Source of the DNA: Telluribacter sp035998675
Lineage (GTDB): Bacteria > Bacteroidota > Bacteroidia > Cytophagales > Spirosomataceae
NCBI RefSeq assembly: GCF_035998675.1
Contig: NZ_DASYHI010000013.1
Coordinates: 310,001 to 374,000 of the forward strand
Length of the DNA stretch: 64,000 bases
Direction of reading: 5' to 3'
The notes beneath the pieces are model-generated. The model saw only the letters and a list, made by a program, of their open reading frames with translations, was not told where the DNA came from and did no database searches. Made by a program: the position numbers and the translations under genes. Shown here piece by piece: positions 1 to 8,079 of this stretch (positions are counted from its first letter, which is position 1; the number at the start of each line of letters is the position of its first letter).

Positions 1-1
1 C

Positions 2-310
2 CAAAAGGAAGGCGGCCCCGTAACGGGTATTGAGTACACGGCCTACACCGACATGGCCGAAAAGGCCTTTCACACGATTCGCGAAGCGGCTTTTGCGCGC
101 TTTGACCTGGTGTGTATGCACATTTATCATAGTCTCGGGCTGGTACCTACGGGCGAAGTGAGCTTGTTTGTGTTTGTTTCCTCCGCTCACCGCCGCGCCA
201 GCTTTGAAGCCCTGGAATTCGTAGTGGAAGAAATTAAGGCCAAGGTACCTATCTTTGGGAAAGAGCTCGTCGGCGAAGCGGGCGAGTACACCTGGAAAGA
301 GAATAAGTAG
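2..310 (+). CDS. moaE: Molybdopterin synthase catalytic subunit MoaE (5' truncated by window)
   Basis: Large subunit of molybdopterin synthase, which inserts two sulfurs into cyclic pyranopterin monophosphate using the MoaD thiocarboxylate. The reading frame is open from the first bases, so the true start lies before the window; an internal Met at 53 is not the start. Family marks visible: the GIEYTAY...MAEKA stretch, an SAHR motif where MoaE has its conserved HR, and the lysine-rich VPIFGKE segment near the C-terminus that corresponds to the catalytic VPIWKKE. The stop is one base before the moaC-mogA start, so the two are co-transcribed. Identification is firm; only the N-terminus is missing. 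Confidence 0.93.
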   Translation, partial: QKEGGPVTGIEYTAYTDMAEKAFHTIREAAFARFDLVCMHIYHSLGLVPTGEVSLFVFVSSAHRRASFEALEFVVEEIKAKVPIFGKELVGEAGEYTWKENK

Positions 311-311
311 C

Positions 312-1217
312 ATGGTTGACATTACCCATAAAACCAATACCCTCCGTATTGCCACCGCGCAGGCTATAGTGCAGGTGAGCAAGCCGGAAACGATTGAGGC
401 TATCCTGAACCGTACGGTACCCAAGGGCGATGTGTACGAAATGGCTAAAGCCGCCGGGCTGCTGGCCGTCAAGAAAACCCCCTACATGCTACCCGACTGC
501 CACCCGCTACCGATTGAGTCCACCACGGTGGCCTACCGGGTAGAGGACCTTACGGTGGTAGTAGAAATGACGGTGAAGACCATTTACAAAACGGGTGTTG
601 AGGTAGAGGCCATGCACGGGGTGTCGGTGGTAGCCCTGACCATGTACGACATGCTGAAGCCCATTGACAAGGGCGTGGAGATCCGGCATATTAAATTACT
701 GGAAAAGAAGGGCGGCAAAAGCGACCGCAAGGCGCAGATGCCCGATCTCAAAACGGCCGTGGTGGTATGCTCGGATAGTATTTCAAAGGGTATCGGAGAA
801 GATAAATCCGGTCGGCGCATCATTGAAAAGCTGAAACCGTTTGCGATAAAAGTGAGCGATTACAGTATCATCCCCGACGATAAAGACCTGATTCAGGAAA
901 AGATTCGGGGATTGTGTGATATGGCCTTCCGCCTCGTGCTGGTCACAGGTGGTACCGGCCTTTCGCCCCGCGACGTAACGCCCGAGGCTGTGGGTGAACT
1001 CATAGAAGTACCCATTGACGGTATCGTCGAAACGGCCCGGCAGTACGGGCAGGAGCGCATCCCTACCGCTATGCTGTCACGCGCGGTGGCCGGTCTGGTT
1101 GGCAATACCCTGGTCATTACCATGCCGGGTAGTACCGGTGGCGTAACGGACACCATGGATGCACTGTTCCCGCACGTATTGCATGTGTTTAGCGTTATGG
1201 AAGGAGCGAGGCATTAA
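312..1217 (+). CDS. moaCB: Bifunctional MoaC/MogA molybdenum cofactor protein
   Basis: Fusion of two Moco enzymes. Residues 1-150 are MoaC (cyclic pyranopterin monophosphate synthase): the DCHPLP and LTMYDMLK motifs hold the catalytic His, Asp and Lys region. Residues 155-301 are a MogA/MoaB-type molybdopterin adenylyltransferase domain with VVVCSDS, GGTGLSPRDVTPEA and MPGSTGGV motifs. An open frame extends upstream to 255, but the ATG at 312 is chosen because MoaC homology begins there and it follows the moaE stop by one base. This fusion is a known arrangement in Bacteroidota. It is flanked by moaE upstream and, after an inserted toxin-antitoxin pair, moaA downstream. Confidence 0.93.
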   Translation: MVDITHKTNTLRIATAQAIVQVSKPETIEAILNRTVPKGDVYEMAKAAGLLAVKKTPYMLPDCHPLPIESTTVAYRVEDLTVVVEMTVKTIYKTGVEVEAMHGVSVVALTMYDMLKPIDKGVEIRHIKLLEKKGGKSDRKAQMPDLKTAVVVCSDSISKGIGEDKSGRRIIEKLKPFAIKVSDYSIIPDDKDLIQEKIRGLCDMAFRLVLVTGGTGLSPRDVTPEAVGELIEVPIDGIVETARQYGQERIPTAMLSRAVAGLVGNTLVITMPGSTGGVTDTMDALFPHVLHVFSVMEGARH

Positions 1218-1236
1218 GTAGGGGTTAGATTTTATT

Positions 1237-1563
1237 ATGCATAAGGTACTTTCGGAAAATATGGATAGGATTCAGGCTTTGTGCAAAAGGTACAATGTGA
1301 AGTCTCTCCATGCCTTTGGCTCCGTCTGTACTGACCGTTTTTCAGAGAAAAGCGATATAGACCTGCTGGTTTCGTTTCACCCGATGGACTACGGCGATTA
1401 TGCGGATACTTATTTTGAACTGGCCGATAAATTAGAAGAACTTTTGCAGCGTCCGGTGGACCTCGTAACAGATAAATCGTTAGCTAATCCTTATTTTATT
1501 GATTCTGTTAATCAAACCAAAACCCTTCTCTATGAATCAAGAAGTCAAAAAGTTTCTTTTTGA
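1237..1563 (+). CDS. mntA: MntA-like nucleotidyltransferase antitoxin
   Basis: 108-residue minimal nucleotidyltransferase. The hallmark is a GS-x10-DxD signature, seen as GSVCTDRF...SDIDLLV around residues 28-45. In MNT/HEPN modules the MntA protein adenylylates and so inactivates the partner HEPN RNase. The next gene encodes that partner and overlaps this one by 32 bases in another frame. Base use is more AT-rich than the flanking moa genes. It starts 19 bases after moaC-mogA, inside the Moco operon. Family assignment is strong; antitoxin activity is inferred from the family. Confidence 0.85.
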   Translation: MHKVLSENMDRIQALCKRYNVKSLHAFGSVCTDRFSEKSDIDLLVSFHPMDYGDYADTYFELADKLEELLQRPVDLVTDKSLANPYFIDSVNQTKTLLYESRSQKVSF

Positions 1564-1867
1564 TATAAGAGAATCCGTAACTTCCATAGAGAGCTATCTT
1601 GGCGACAAACGAGATTTCAATAGCTACAGGTCTAATAAAATGCTACGTAGAGCGGTTGAGAGAGAATTTGAGATAATTGGTGAAGCCCTAAATAGAATAG
1701 ATAAAATTGATTCATCTGTTTCTATTTCCAATAAAAAACAGATAATCAGTATGCGAAATAGGGTAATTCATGGTTATGATAAAATTGATGATGAAATAAT
1801 CTGGGGTACTATCACCAGGCACCTGCCTGTCCTGAAAAGTGAAATTGAGAAACTACTAAGCGAATGA
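1532..1867 (+). CDS. hepT: HepT-like HEPN-domain RNase toxin
   Basis: 111-residue alpha-helical HEPN (DUF86) protein. The RNase motif Rx4HxY is present as RNRVIHGY near residue 86, so the active site looks intact. The frame is open from 1499, but the ATG at 1532 fits the family length. It overlaps mntA by 32 bases, and its TGA overlaps the moaA ATG in an ATGA junction, which suggests translational coupling to moaA. Low G+C compared with moaA points to recent acquisition. A non-toxic HEPN protein cannot be excluded from sequence alone. Confidence 0.85.
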   Translation: MNQEVKKFLFDIRESVTSIESYLGDKRDFNSYRSNKMLRRAVEREFEIIGEALNRIDKIDSSVSISNKKQIISMRNRVIHGYDKIDDEIIWGTITRHLPVLKSEIEKLLSE

Positions 1868-2856
1868 ACCCACCCATTGTAGACAAATTCGGACGCGTTC
1901 ATAACTACCTCCGCATCTCCCTGACGGACAAGTGCAACCTGCGCTGCAACTACTGCATGCCGCAGGAGGATATGCAGTTTATGCCGTCGGCCTGGCTAAT
2001 GTCGGCCGGGGAAATCCAGACGCTGGCCGGAATCTTTGTGGACATGGGGGTTCAGAAAATCAGGCTGACGGGTGGTGAGCCGCTGGTTCGTAAAGATGTA
2101 GGTACTATTATCGAGTCACTGGGTAAACTACCTACCTCGCTTACCCTAACCACCAACGCGGTTTTTATTGAACAGTATATAAGTACCCTGAAAAACGCGG
2201 GCGTTCGATCGCTAAATATCAGTCTGGATACATTGGACGAAGAGCGCTTCCGCAGCATCACTAAGCGCGATCACTTTACCAAGACGCTTGCTAATATCCG
2301 CCTGCTGCTGGCCGAAGGCTTCAGTGTAAAGTTGAATATGGTAGTCATGCGGGATGTGAACGTGGAGGAGGTCAATGATTTTGTGCGCATGACACTTACC
2401 GAGCCTAACCTGCACGTGCGCTTCATTGAGTTTATGCCTTTCAATGGCAACCAGTGGGACTTCTCCCGCATTGTTTCCTATAATGATTTGCTGAGTCGCA
2501 TTAGCGAGGAGTTTATATTTGCCCCACTCTCCGGCGAACCCAATGATACAGCCCGTACCTTCCGGGTAGAGGGGGGCCAGGGTACCTTCGGCATTATCAG
2601 TACCATTACCAACCATTTCTGCGATAGCTGCAACCGCATCCGCCTTACGGCCGATGGAAAGCTTAAAAACTGCCTCTTCGACACCTCCGAAGTAGACCTG
2701 CTGACGCCCCTGCGTAAGGGAGAAGATATACGGGCTATCATCTACGACCACTTTCAGCAAAAGCACTTTGCCCACGGTGGCCATACCGAATTCACCAATA
2801 AGGACGCTAAATCCGAGTACGAGCAGAATCGGAGGATGATTGCTATTGGTGGGTAG
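1864..2856 (+). CDS. moaA: GTP 3',8-cyclase MoaA
   Basis: Radical SAM enzyme catalysing the first step of molybdopterin synthesis, GTP to 3',8-cyclo-GTP, with MoaC completing the step. The N-terminal 4Fe-4S cysteines are C24, C28 and C31 (CNLRCNYC). The second, MoaA-specific cluster is seen as CDSCNRIRL plus a later Cys near residue 273. The protein ends in Gly-Gly, the tail known to be needed for MoaA activity. Length of 330 residues is normal. The start overlaps the hepT stop by four bases. Confidence 0.96.
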   Translation: MNPPIVDKFGRVHNYLRISLTDKCNLRCNYCMPQEDMQFMPSAWLMSAGEIQTLAGIFVDMGVQKIRLTGGEPLVRKDVGTIIESLGKLPTSLTLTTNAVFIEQYISTLKNAGVRSLNISLDTLDEERFRSITKRDHFTKTLANIRLLLAEGFSVKLNMVVMRDVNVEEVNDFVRMTLTEPNLHVRFIEFMPFNGNQWDFSRIVSYNDLLSRISEEFIFAPLSGEPNDTARTFRVEGGQGTFGIISTITNHFCDSCNRIRLTADGKLKNCLFDTSEVDLLTPLRKGEDIRAIIYDHFQQKHFAHGGHTEFTNKDAKSEYEQNRRMIAIGG

Positions 2857-2914
2857 GTATTGAGCTTTGAGAAAATCAGGAAGTAGAGCCTTTTAAATAA
2901 GCTCACCGCCAGCC

Positions 2915-3301
2915 CTATACTCTCCCTAGTGTTTGCTCGTTAATGAATACCTCCAGCGGCAGTCCCAGATGCTTGTGCAGGTTGTGAATCTGCTGCAGGG
3001 TAAAGTACCGCTTCCGGTTTAAAATCTCAGATATTCTTGATTTTGGGCCAAGCAGAGGTCCCAGGTCTTTGTTTTTCCATCCGTTTTCCACCATCAGGTA
3101 CTTTATAGCGTCAATAGGGTCGGGGTAAGGCAAGGCATGATGTTCCTGCTCATAGGTGTGTACCAGCGTACTAAGTACGTCCAGTTCATCATCCAGTTCT
3201 GAATAAGGTTCCGGGTTCAGAGCCAGCAGCTCGTCTATGCGGTTGAGTGCACGCTGGTAATCCTCTTCGGTTCGTATGGGTGTTACAGTTACTGTGTTCA
3301 T
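2915..3301 (-). CDS. higA: HigA-type antitoxin / helix-turn-helix regulator
   Basis: 128-residue protein of the COG5499 HigA group. The N-terminal half is acidic and helical (toxin-binding in the family). A helix-turn-helix lies at about residues 70-115, with the WKNKDLGPLLGPKSRISEILN segment as its core. It is encoded 28 bases downstream of the toxin gene on the same strand, the toxin-first order typical of higBA. It is expected to bind the palindrome at 3631-3673 upstream of higB and repress the operon. Confidence 0.85.
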   Translation of the reverse strand: MNTVTVTPIRTEEDYQRALNRIDELLALNPEPYSELDDELDVLSTLVHTYEQEHHALPYPDPIDAIKYLMVENGWKNKDLGPLLGPKSRISEILNRKRYFTLQQIHNLHKHLGLPLEVFINEQTLGRV

Positions 3302-3329
3302 AATTCATCTGTTGAAAAAGCAGCTCATT

Positions 3330-3623
3330 TTAAACCGAATGAGCATCTATTTTATCATACTCGGCGTGGGTGCCAATCCATCGAATATACACCGTCTGCC
3401 GGTGGACGAGCACTACCGTTACTATTCTGTACTTGTTTCCTTTGATATCAAAAATAACCCGGTTGTTGCCGATTATATCCACCGAATTGGCTACCTGTTT
3501 TAACTCGTTTAGATTCTGAATAGAAATTTCCTTCATCCTGGCTAGCCACACTTCCAGAGCAGTTTTAGCATCCGCATGTGTATGATAGTACTCTCTTACT
3601 CGAGAAGGGGTAATGATCCTCAT
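3330..3623 (-). CDS. higB: HigB-type mRNA interferase toxin
   Basis: 97-residue HigB-like toxin (COG4680). Family features: an N-terminal MRIITPSRVREY segment, the HADAKTALEVW helix, the NNRVIFDIKGNKYRIV strand pair, and a C-terminal IRWIGTHAEYDKID strand. HigB toxins cut translated mRNA on the ribosome. The gene begins eight bases from a 43-bp operator palindrome and is followed by higA. No truncation or frameshift is seen, so the module is probably active. Confidence 0.87.
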   Translation of the reverse strand: MRIITPSRVREYYHTHADAKTALEVWLARMKEISIQNLNELKQVANSVDIIGNNRVIFDIKGNKYRIVTVVLVHRQTVYIRWIGTHAEYDKIDAHSV

Positions 3624-3630
3624 AAAGTAC

Positions 3631-3673
3631 TGTTTGCAGTAAAGTTACACATTTTGTAACTTTACTGCAAACA
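3631..3673. promoter_or_regulatory. higBA operator palindrome
   Basis: A perfect inverted repeat with 19-bp arms (TGTTTGCAGTAAAGTTACA and its complement) around a 5-base centre, ending eight bases before the higB ATG. Autoregulatory operators of this form are normal for HigA-type antitoxins. The outer arm overlaps the putative -7 box at 3668-3675, so binding would block transcription. Confidence 0.8.
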
Positions 3674-3675
3674 TA
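3668..3675 (-). promoter_or_regulatory. Putative -7 promoter box for higBA
   Basis: Read on the minus strand this is TATGTTTG, matching the Bacteroidota -7 consensus TAnnTTTG. It sits 45 bases before the higB ATG and inside the operator palindrome. I found no clear -33 TTG at standard spacing, so the call is tentative. Confidence 0.5.
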
Positions 3676-3759
3676 GTTGGTTCCCTTTATTAGATAATAT
3701 AGATACCCCCTACCGACTATTCCGCTCCAGTGAGTCAAAATCCGGCATACCGGAGCGTT

Positions 3760-3990
3760 CCTCTTTTTCTGAATCCCGAAATTGTACCGCAGGTTGAGGC
3801 CGATCCGGCGGGCGTCGTTGATGCGGACACCGGAGGCCGACACCGATCCCTGGTTGAGCGTAAACTGGTACTTATTGGCAAAAAACACATCGCTGACGCT
3901 CGTCAGCAGCTTCTTGTTCAGCAACTGCCGGTTAATAGTCAGATTGAGGTACTCGTAGGTGGGGCGCGTGATGGAGCGGCGCATCACCAC
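3760..3990 (-). pseudogene. C-terminal remnant of an outer-membrane beta-barrel protein
   Basis: Minus-strand translation gives a typical last-strand pattern of the OMP_b-brl_3 / TonB-dependent receptor-like family: alternating residues such as YEYLNLTINRQ, a VFFANKYQF segment, and a terminal RRIGLNLRYNFG strand. Only about 75 residues survive. No start is linked to it, and the frame runs on past the natural end into unrelated sequence towards higB. It lies just downstream of the channel-like gene. I read it as the decayed tail of a deleted gene. Confidence 0.6.
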
Positions 3991-4018
3991 AGCAACAAGG
4001 CAACGCCTTGTTTTCAAA

Positions 4019-5032
4019 TCAGGACTTTCCATAAACGTCCTTCCAGGACCAGCCAGCGTTTCGTAATAAAGCCGTAAGTTGTTTTCTGTGCTCTTTTGCT
4101 TCCTCCTCGGCAACTGCCATGGCGCTGGAAGTACTTAGCGGAACGCCGGCCCTGATCAAAGCCTCCATATCTGGTACTGGTGCCTGCTCGTCCTCAACCC
4201 TGATCACCATAGGGTATACTTTAACCATTTCCAGATACGAATCGAGAGCCGTTCGCAGCATTGTAAGTTGTAGGGAGTCGTGTTGGATGGTGGAAGCCAG
4301 CCGGTATTCAAGAAACTGGATGGTTTCGTCGAGTAGTACGATGCATTTTTTAACGGCAAGATTAGACTGGCTTTTGTGAAAGTAATGAACCAGGGGGTAG
4401 GCATGATGATCCAGCGTGTGCTTCATTAACATTTCACACAGGTTGGACGAGTTACCAAGCAAGGACGAAAAGTCTTTTCCGTTCCAGCTGTTCAGGAGTA
4501 CCTCCTGCGGAGTTTTCCCCATACTGAAGATGTACAGGCTTAGTTTGTTCTGCAGATTTACGGCCGTAAGTACTGAAACTATATACGTGATAGCCGCGGT
4601 AATAAACGCCAGTCCGGTAAAGGAGCTGATACTTGTAACTATTCGCCACAGGTTGTTTGAAGCCGTATAATCCCCGATTCCCAGAGAAGATAGCGTAAAG
4701 CCTGCATAGTATAGTTTTTCGAGCATACCAGCCGGTACCATGGTCTTACCGTTCAGAATTGAGCTGGAATCGGATAAGAGTAGTAAAAGCATACCTCCCC
4801 ACAGCCCCAGAATCCATACGCATAAAATCCCGATGAGTATGGTCGGGCCAGCAAAATCGAGGATTCGGGAGTATCCATTGCGCTTGGAGGCAAAAAAGAA
4901 AAGCTTCCAGGTCCACTTGCAGAACACATTTGTAATTACCCCTCCCCCATTTAAGGTAAAAGTTGCCAAAATGATGTCAAAAGAAATGGCTATAAAAATT
5001 AGTATTCCCAGAATCAGGTAAAAAACATTCAT
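4019..5032 (-). CDS. Ion-channel-like membrane protein (two-TM pore family)
   Basis: 337 residues with hydrophobic spans at about residues 1-27, 60-90 and 135-165. Between the last two is a pore-like segment FTLSSLGIGDYT, resembling the potassium channel filter TxGxGD but with Ile before the last Gly. The remaining half is polar and probably cytoplasmic. An upstream TTG at 5044 is possible, but the ATG at 5032 is preferred. It is divergent from the M14 peptidase gene. Channel function and ion selectivity are inferred from the short motif only. Confidence 0.6.
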   Translation of the reverse strand: MNVFYLILGILIFIAISFDIILATFTLNGGGVITNVFCKWTWKLFFFASKRNGYSRILDFAGPTILIGILCVWILGLWGGMLLLLLSDSSSILNGKTMVPAGMLEKLYYAGFTLSSLGIGDYTASNNLWRIVTSISSFTGLAFITAAITYIVSVLTAVNLQNKLSLYIFSMGKTPQEVLLNSWNGKDFSSLLGNSSNLCEMLMKHTLDHHAYPLVHYFHKSQSNLAVKKCIVLLDETIQFLEYRLASTIQHDSLQLTMLRTALDSYLEMVKVYPMVIRVEDEQAPVPDMEALIRAGVPLSTSSAMAVAEEEAKEHRKQLTALLRNAGWSWKDVYGKS

Positions 5033-5207
5033 AAGCAAAAGCAATTAATCGCACCAGCGCCCGTCTTTTTGGCCGTTTCGGACCCGTTCATGACCCGATG
5101 AACACCCGCCGCTTCTGTTAGTATTTTTTCAGCTAAGTTTTTATCACAGGGTCAGGTCTTGACAGTCTGCTTTCTCAGATTGGTCTATTTAACTACCTCA
5201 ACTTTGC

Positions 5208-5215
5208 TATATTTG
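5208..5215 (+). promoter_or_regulatory. Putative -7 promoter box for the M14 peptidase gene
   Basis: TATATTTG matches the Bacteroidota TAnnTTTG box, 43 bases before the ATG at 5259. A TTG lies at 5180-5182, but the 25-base spacing is longer than usual, so only the -7 box is well supported. Confidence 0.4.
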
Positions 5216-5258
5216 TTTAGCCAACCATGGCAACTCATCAACCAGATCTTAACCAACT

Positions 5259-8054
5259 ATGCTCCTGCTGAACTATTTTCGACCTATTGCCTGGCTGTTG
5301 CTCCTGAACCTGCTTACCTCGGCTACCCAGGCGCAGAAAATCCCAACGCCCAAAGAGCATTTCGGCTTTGCCATCGGCGACGACTACCAGCTTGCTACCT
5401 ATACCCAGACCGAAGCCTACTTCAAAAAACTGGCTGCGGCCTCGCCCCGCGCGCAGCTGGTGGATATGGGCCTGACCGAAGAGGGGCGGCACCAGTACAT
5501 GCTGGTGGTGTCTTCCCCCGAAAACCTTAAAAAAATAAATCAATATAAATCCATTTCCCAACGAATGGGCCGGGCCGACGGGCTGACCGAGGAACAGGCC
5601 CGGGCGCTGGCAGCGGAGGGAAAGGCGGTGGTATGGATTGACGGCGGGCTACACGCCACCGAAACAGTGGGAGCGCACCAGCTCATCGAAACGGCTTACC
5701 AGCTGGTCAACCGGCAGGATGCTGAGACGAGGCGCATCCTGAATGAAGTGGTGATACTACTGGCGCACGCCAACCCTGACGGGCAGGAACTGGTAAGTAC
5801 CTGGTACATGCGCAACGCTATACCTGAGAAGCGCAGCCTGGACCATCTGCCCCGGTTGTACCAGAAGTACATTGGTCACGATAACAACCGCGATTTTTTT
5901 ATGATGAACATGAAGGAGTCGGCCAATATTGGTAAGCAACTGTACGTCGAGTGGATTCCGCAGATTGTCTACAACCACCACCAGGCGGGACCGGCGGGCT
6001 CGGTAGTGGCCGGACCGCCCTACCGCGACCCGTTCAACCACGTCTATGATCCCCTGATTATTACGAGTCTTGATGCCGTGGGCGCGGCCATGAACTCCCG
6101 CCTCAACGCCGAAGGCAAACCCGGCTATACCCAGCGGGCGGGCTCGGTGTACTCAACCTGGTGGAACGGGGGCCTGCGCACGGCTCCCTACTTCCACAAC
6201 ATGATTGGTATCCTGACCGAAATTATCGGAAACCCTACCCCGGCGCAGGTACCTTTGGTCCCCCAACGCCTGATACCCAACGGCGCTACCAGTTTTCCCA
6301 TTACCCCCCAGAAATGGCATTTCCGGCAGTCCATTGATTACTCCGTGTCGCTCAACTACGCTGTACTTAACTACGCCGCCCGCCACCGCGATGAGCTGCT
6401 TTACAACATTTACCGGATGGGAAAGAATGCCATTGACCGGGGCCATAAGGATACATGGACTTTTTATCCCAAGCGGATAAAGGAAATAGAAGACGCTTAC
6501 CAGGAAGATAAAAAGAAAGGCAAGGTACCTGCTACCACTACCCCCGAATCCTATGGACTGGGGGGTGGTAGTATTCCCCGCAGGTACTACGACTCCGTCA
6601 TGACCACGCCTTCGCTGCGCGACCCGCGCGGGTACATCCTGTCGGCCGCTCAGCCCGATTTTCCTACGGCGACTAAGTTCGTCAATGCGCTTATCAAATC
6701 CGGTGTGCAGGTACATCAGGCTACGGCTCCTTTCACGGTGGCGGGGCGCTCCTACCCGCTGGGTTCGTATGTAGTTAAAACGAGTCAGGCCTTCCGGCCG
6801 CACGTACTGGATATGTTTGAACCGCAAGACCACCCCAATGATTTCCAGTATCCCGGCGGACCGCCCATTCGCCCCTACGACGCCGCCGGCTGGACCCTGG
6901 CCTACCAGATGGGCGTGCAGTTTGACCGCGTGCTCGACAGCTTCGAAGGCCCGTTTAAGGCCCTGCCCTACGGGGAGCTGCAACAGCCAAAGACCACACT
7001 ACCAGCAGCCACGGCCGGTTATGTGCTGAGTCCACAGGTCAATGACTCCTACACCGCCGTCAACGATCTCCTGAAAGCGGGCGTGGAGGTATACCGCACT
7101 ACCGAGTCTACTTCTTTACCCGCCGGGTCGTTCTTTGTCCCGTCCTCTGCGCCGGCCAAAGCCGTTCTGGGACGGGCCGCTAACGAGCTGGGGATACAGG
7201 TGAAGGAAGTAGCGCAGCGACCGGCAACGGCGCTGGCCAAAGTAAGTCCGCTGCGGATTGGCTTGTGGGATACCTACGGCGGTTCTATGCCGTCGGGCTG
7301 GGTACGCTGGCTGAGTGAGCAGTTCCATTTTCCGGTGGAAGTCGTGTATGCGCCGACCATCAATGCCGGTGAATTACGCAAGAAGTACGATGTACTGCTG
7401 TTTGTAACGGGAGCCATTCCGCCGGTAACGGGCGCGGGTACCCCGCGTAAAGAACCCAAAGCCGACTCTATTCCGGCGGAGTACCGCAACCACCTGGGCC
7501 GGATTTCGGCCGATACCTCGGTGGTACAGCTTCGTAAATTTATGGAAGAAGGAGGTACCGTTCTGACCATCGGCAACAGTACCAACCTGGCCTACCACCT
7601 CAAGCTCCCCGTCAAAAACGCGTTGGTGGAGGTGCTGAGTGATGGTACCGAACGACGCTTACCCGGCGAGAAGTACTATATTCCGGGCAGTATCCTGCGG
7701 GTCAGCGTTGATTCTACCCGCGCCATCAGTTGGGGTATGCCCGCTCAGGCCGATGTCTATTTTGAGAACAGTCCCGTTTTCAACATTATGCCCGATGCGC
7801 TGTCCAAAGGTACTATCAAGCCACTGATGTGGTTTAGCAATGCCAGCCCGCTGCGCAGCGGCTGGGCCTACGGACAGGCTTACCTACAGGGAGGCGTTAC
7901 GGCTTTTGAAGCCAAGGTAGGTGCGGGTAAGCTCTACGCCTTCGGGCCTGAGATTACCTTCCGGGCGCAGTCACATGGTACCTTTAAGCTGGTATTTAAT
8001 GCGCTTTATTCGACGGCCTCCGCGCCTGCGGCCACCGTTACGGGTGGCGAGTAG
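5259..8054 (+). CDS. Exported M14-family zinc carboxypeptidase-like protein
   Basis: 931 residues. A signal peptide ends near residue 25 (TSATQA-QK). The M14 zinc site is visible as HATE (H132, E135) and a later His pair in YNHHQ (H240/H241). The conserved HANPDG motif lies around residue 170. The C-terminal half, from about residue 600, resembles a glutamine-amidotransferase-like module that often accompanies large Bacteroidota M14 proteins. It probably acts in the periplasm or outside the cell on peptides. It leads a co-directional run with the Nif3-like and M20 genes. Exact substrate is unknown. Confidence 0.88.
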   Translation: MLLLNYFRPIAWLLLLNLLTSATQAQKIPTPKEHFGFAIGDDYQLATYTQTEAYFKKLAAASPRAQLVDMGLTEEGRHQYMLVVSSPENLKKINQYKSISQRMGRADGLTEEQARALAAEGKAVVWIDGGLHATETVGAHQLIETAYQLVNRQDAETRRILNEVVILLAHANPDGQELVSTWYMRNAIPEKRSLDHLPRLYQKYIGHDNNRDFFMMNMKESANIGKQLYVEWIPQIVYNHHQAGPAGSVVAGPPYRDPFNHVYDPLIITSLDAVGAAMNSRLNAEGKPGYTQRAGSVYSTWWNGGLRTAPYFHNMIGILTEIIGNPTPAQVPLVPQRLIPNGATSFPITPQKWHFRQSIDYSVSLNYAVLNYAARHRDELLYNIYRMGKNAIDRGHKDTWTFYPKRIKEIEDAYQEDKKKGKVPATTTPESYGLGGGSIPRRYYDSVMTTPSLRDPRGYILSAAQPDFPTATKFVNALIKSGVQVHQATAPFTVAGRSYPLGSYVVKTSQAFRPHVLDMFEPQDHPNDFQYPGGPPIRPYDAAGWTLAYQMGVQFDRVLDSFEGPFKALPYGELQQPKTTLPAATAGYVLSPQVNDSYTAVNDLLKAGVEVYRTTESTSLPAGSFFVPSSAPAKAVLGRAANELGIQVKEVAQRPATALAKVSPLRIGLWDTYGGSMPSGWVRWLSEQFHFPVEVVYAPTINAGELRKKYDVLLFVTGAIPPVTGAGTPRKEPKADSIPAEYRNHLGRISADTSVVQLRKFMEEGGTVLTIGNSTNLAYHLKLPVKNALVEVLSDGTERRLPGEKYYIPGSILRVSVDSTRAISWGMPAQADVYFENSPVFNIMPDALSKGTIKPLMWFSNASPLRSGWAYGQAYLQGGVTAFEAKVGAGKLYAFGPEITFRAQSHGTFKLVFNALYSTASAPAATVTGGE

Positions 8055-8079
8055 TACTTTAACCTTATCTTGTAAACAC

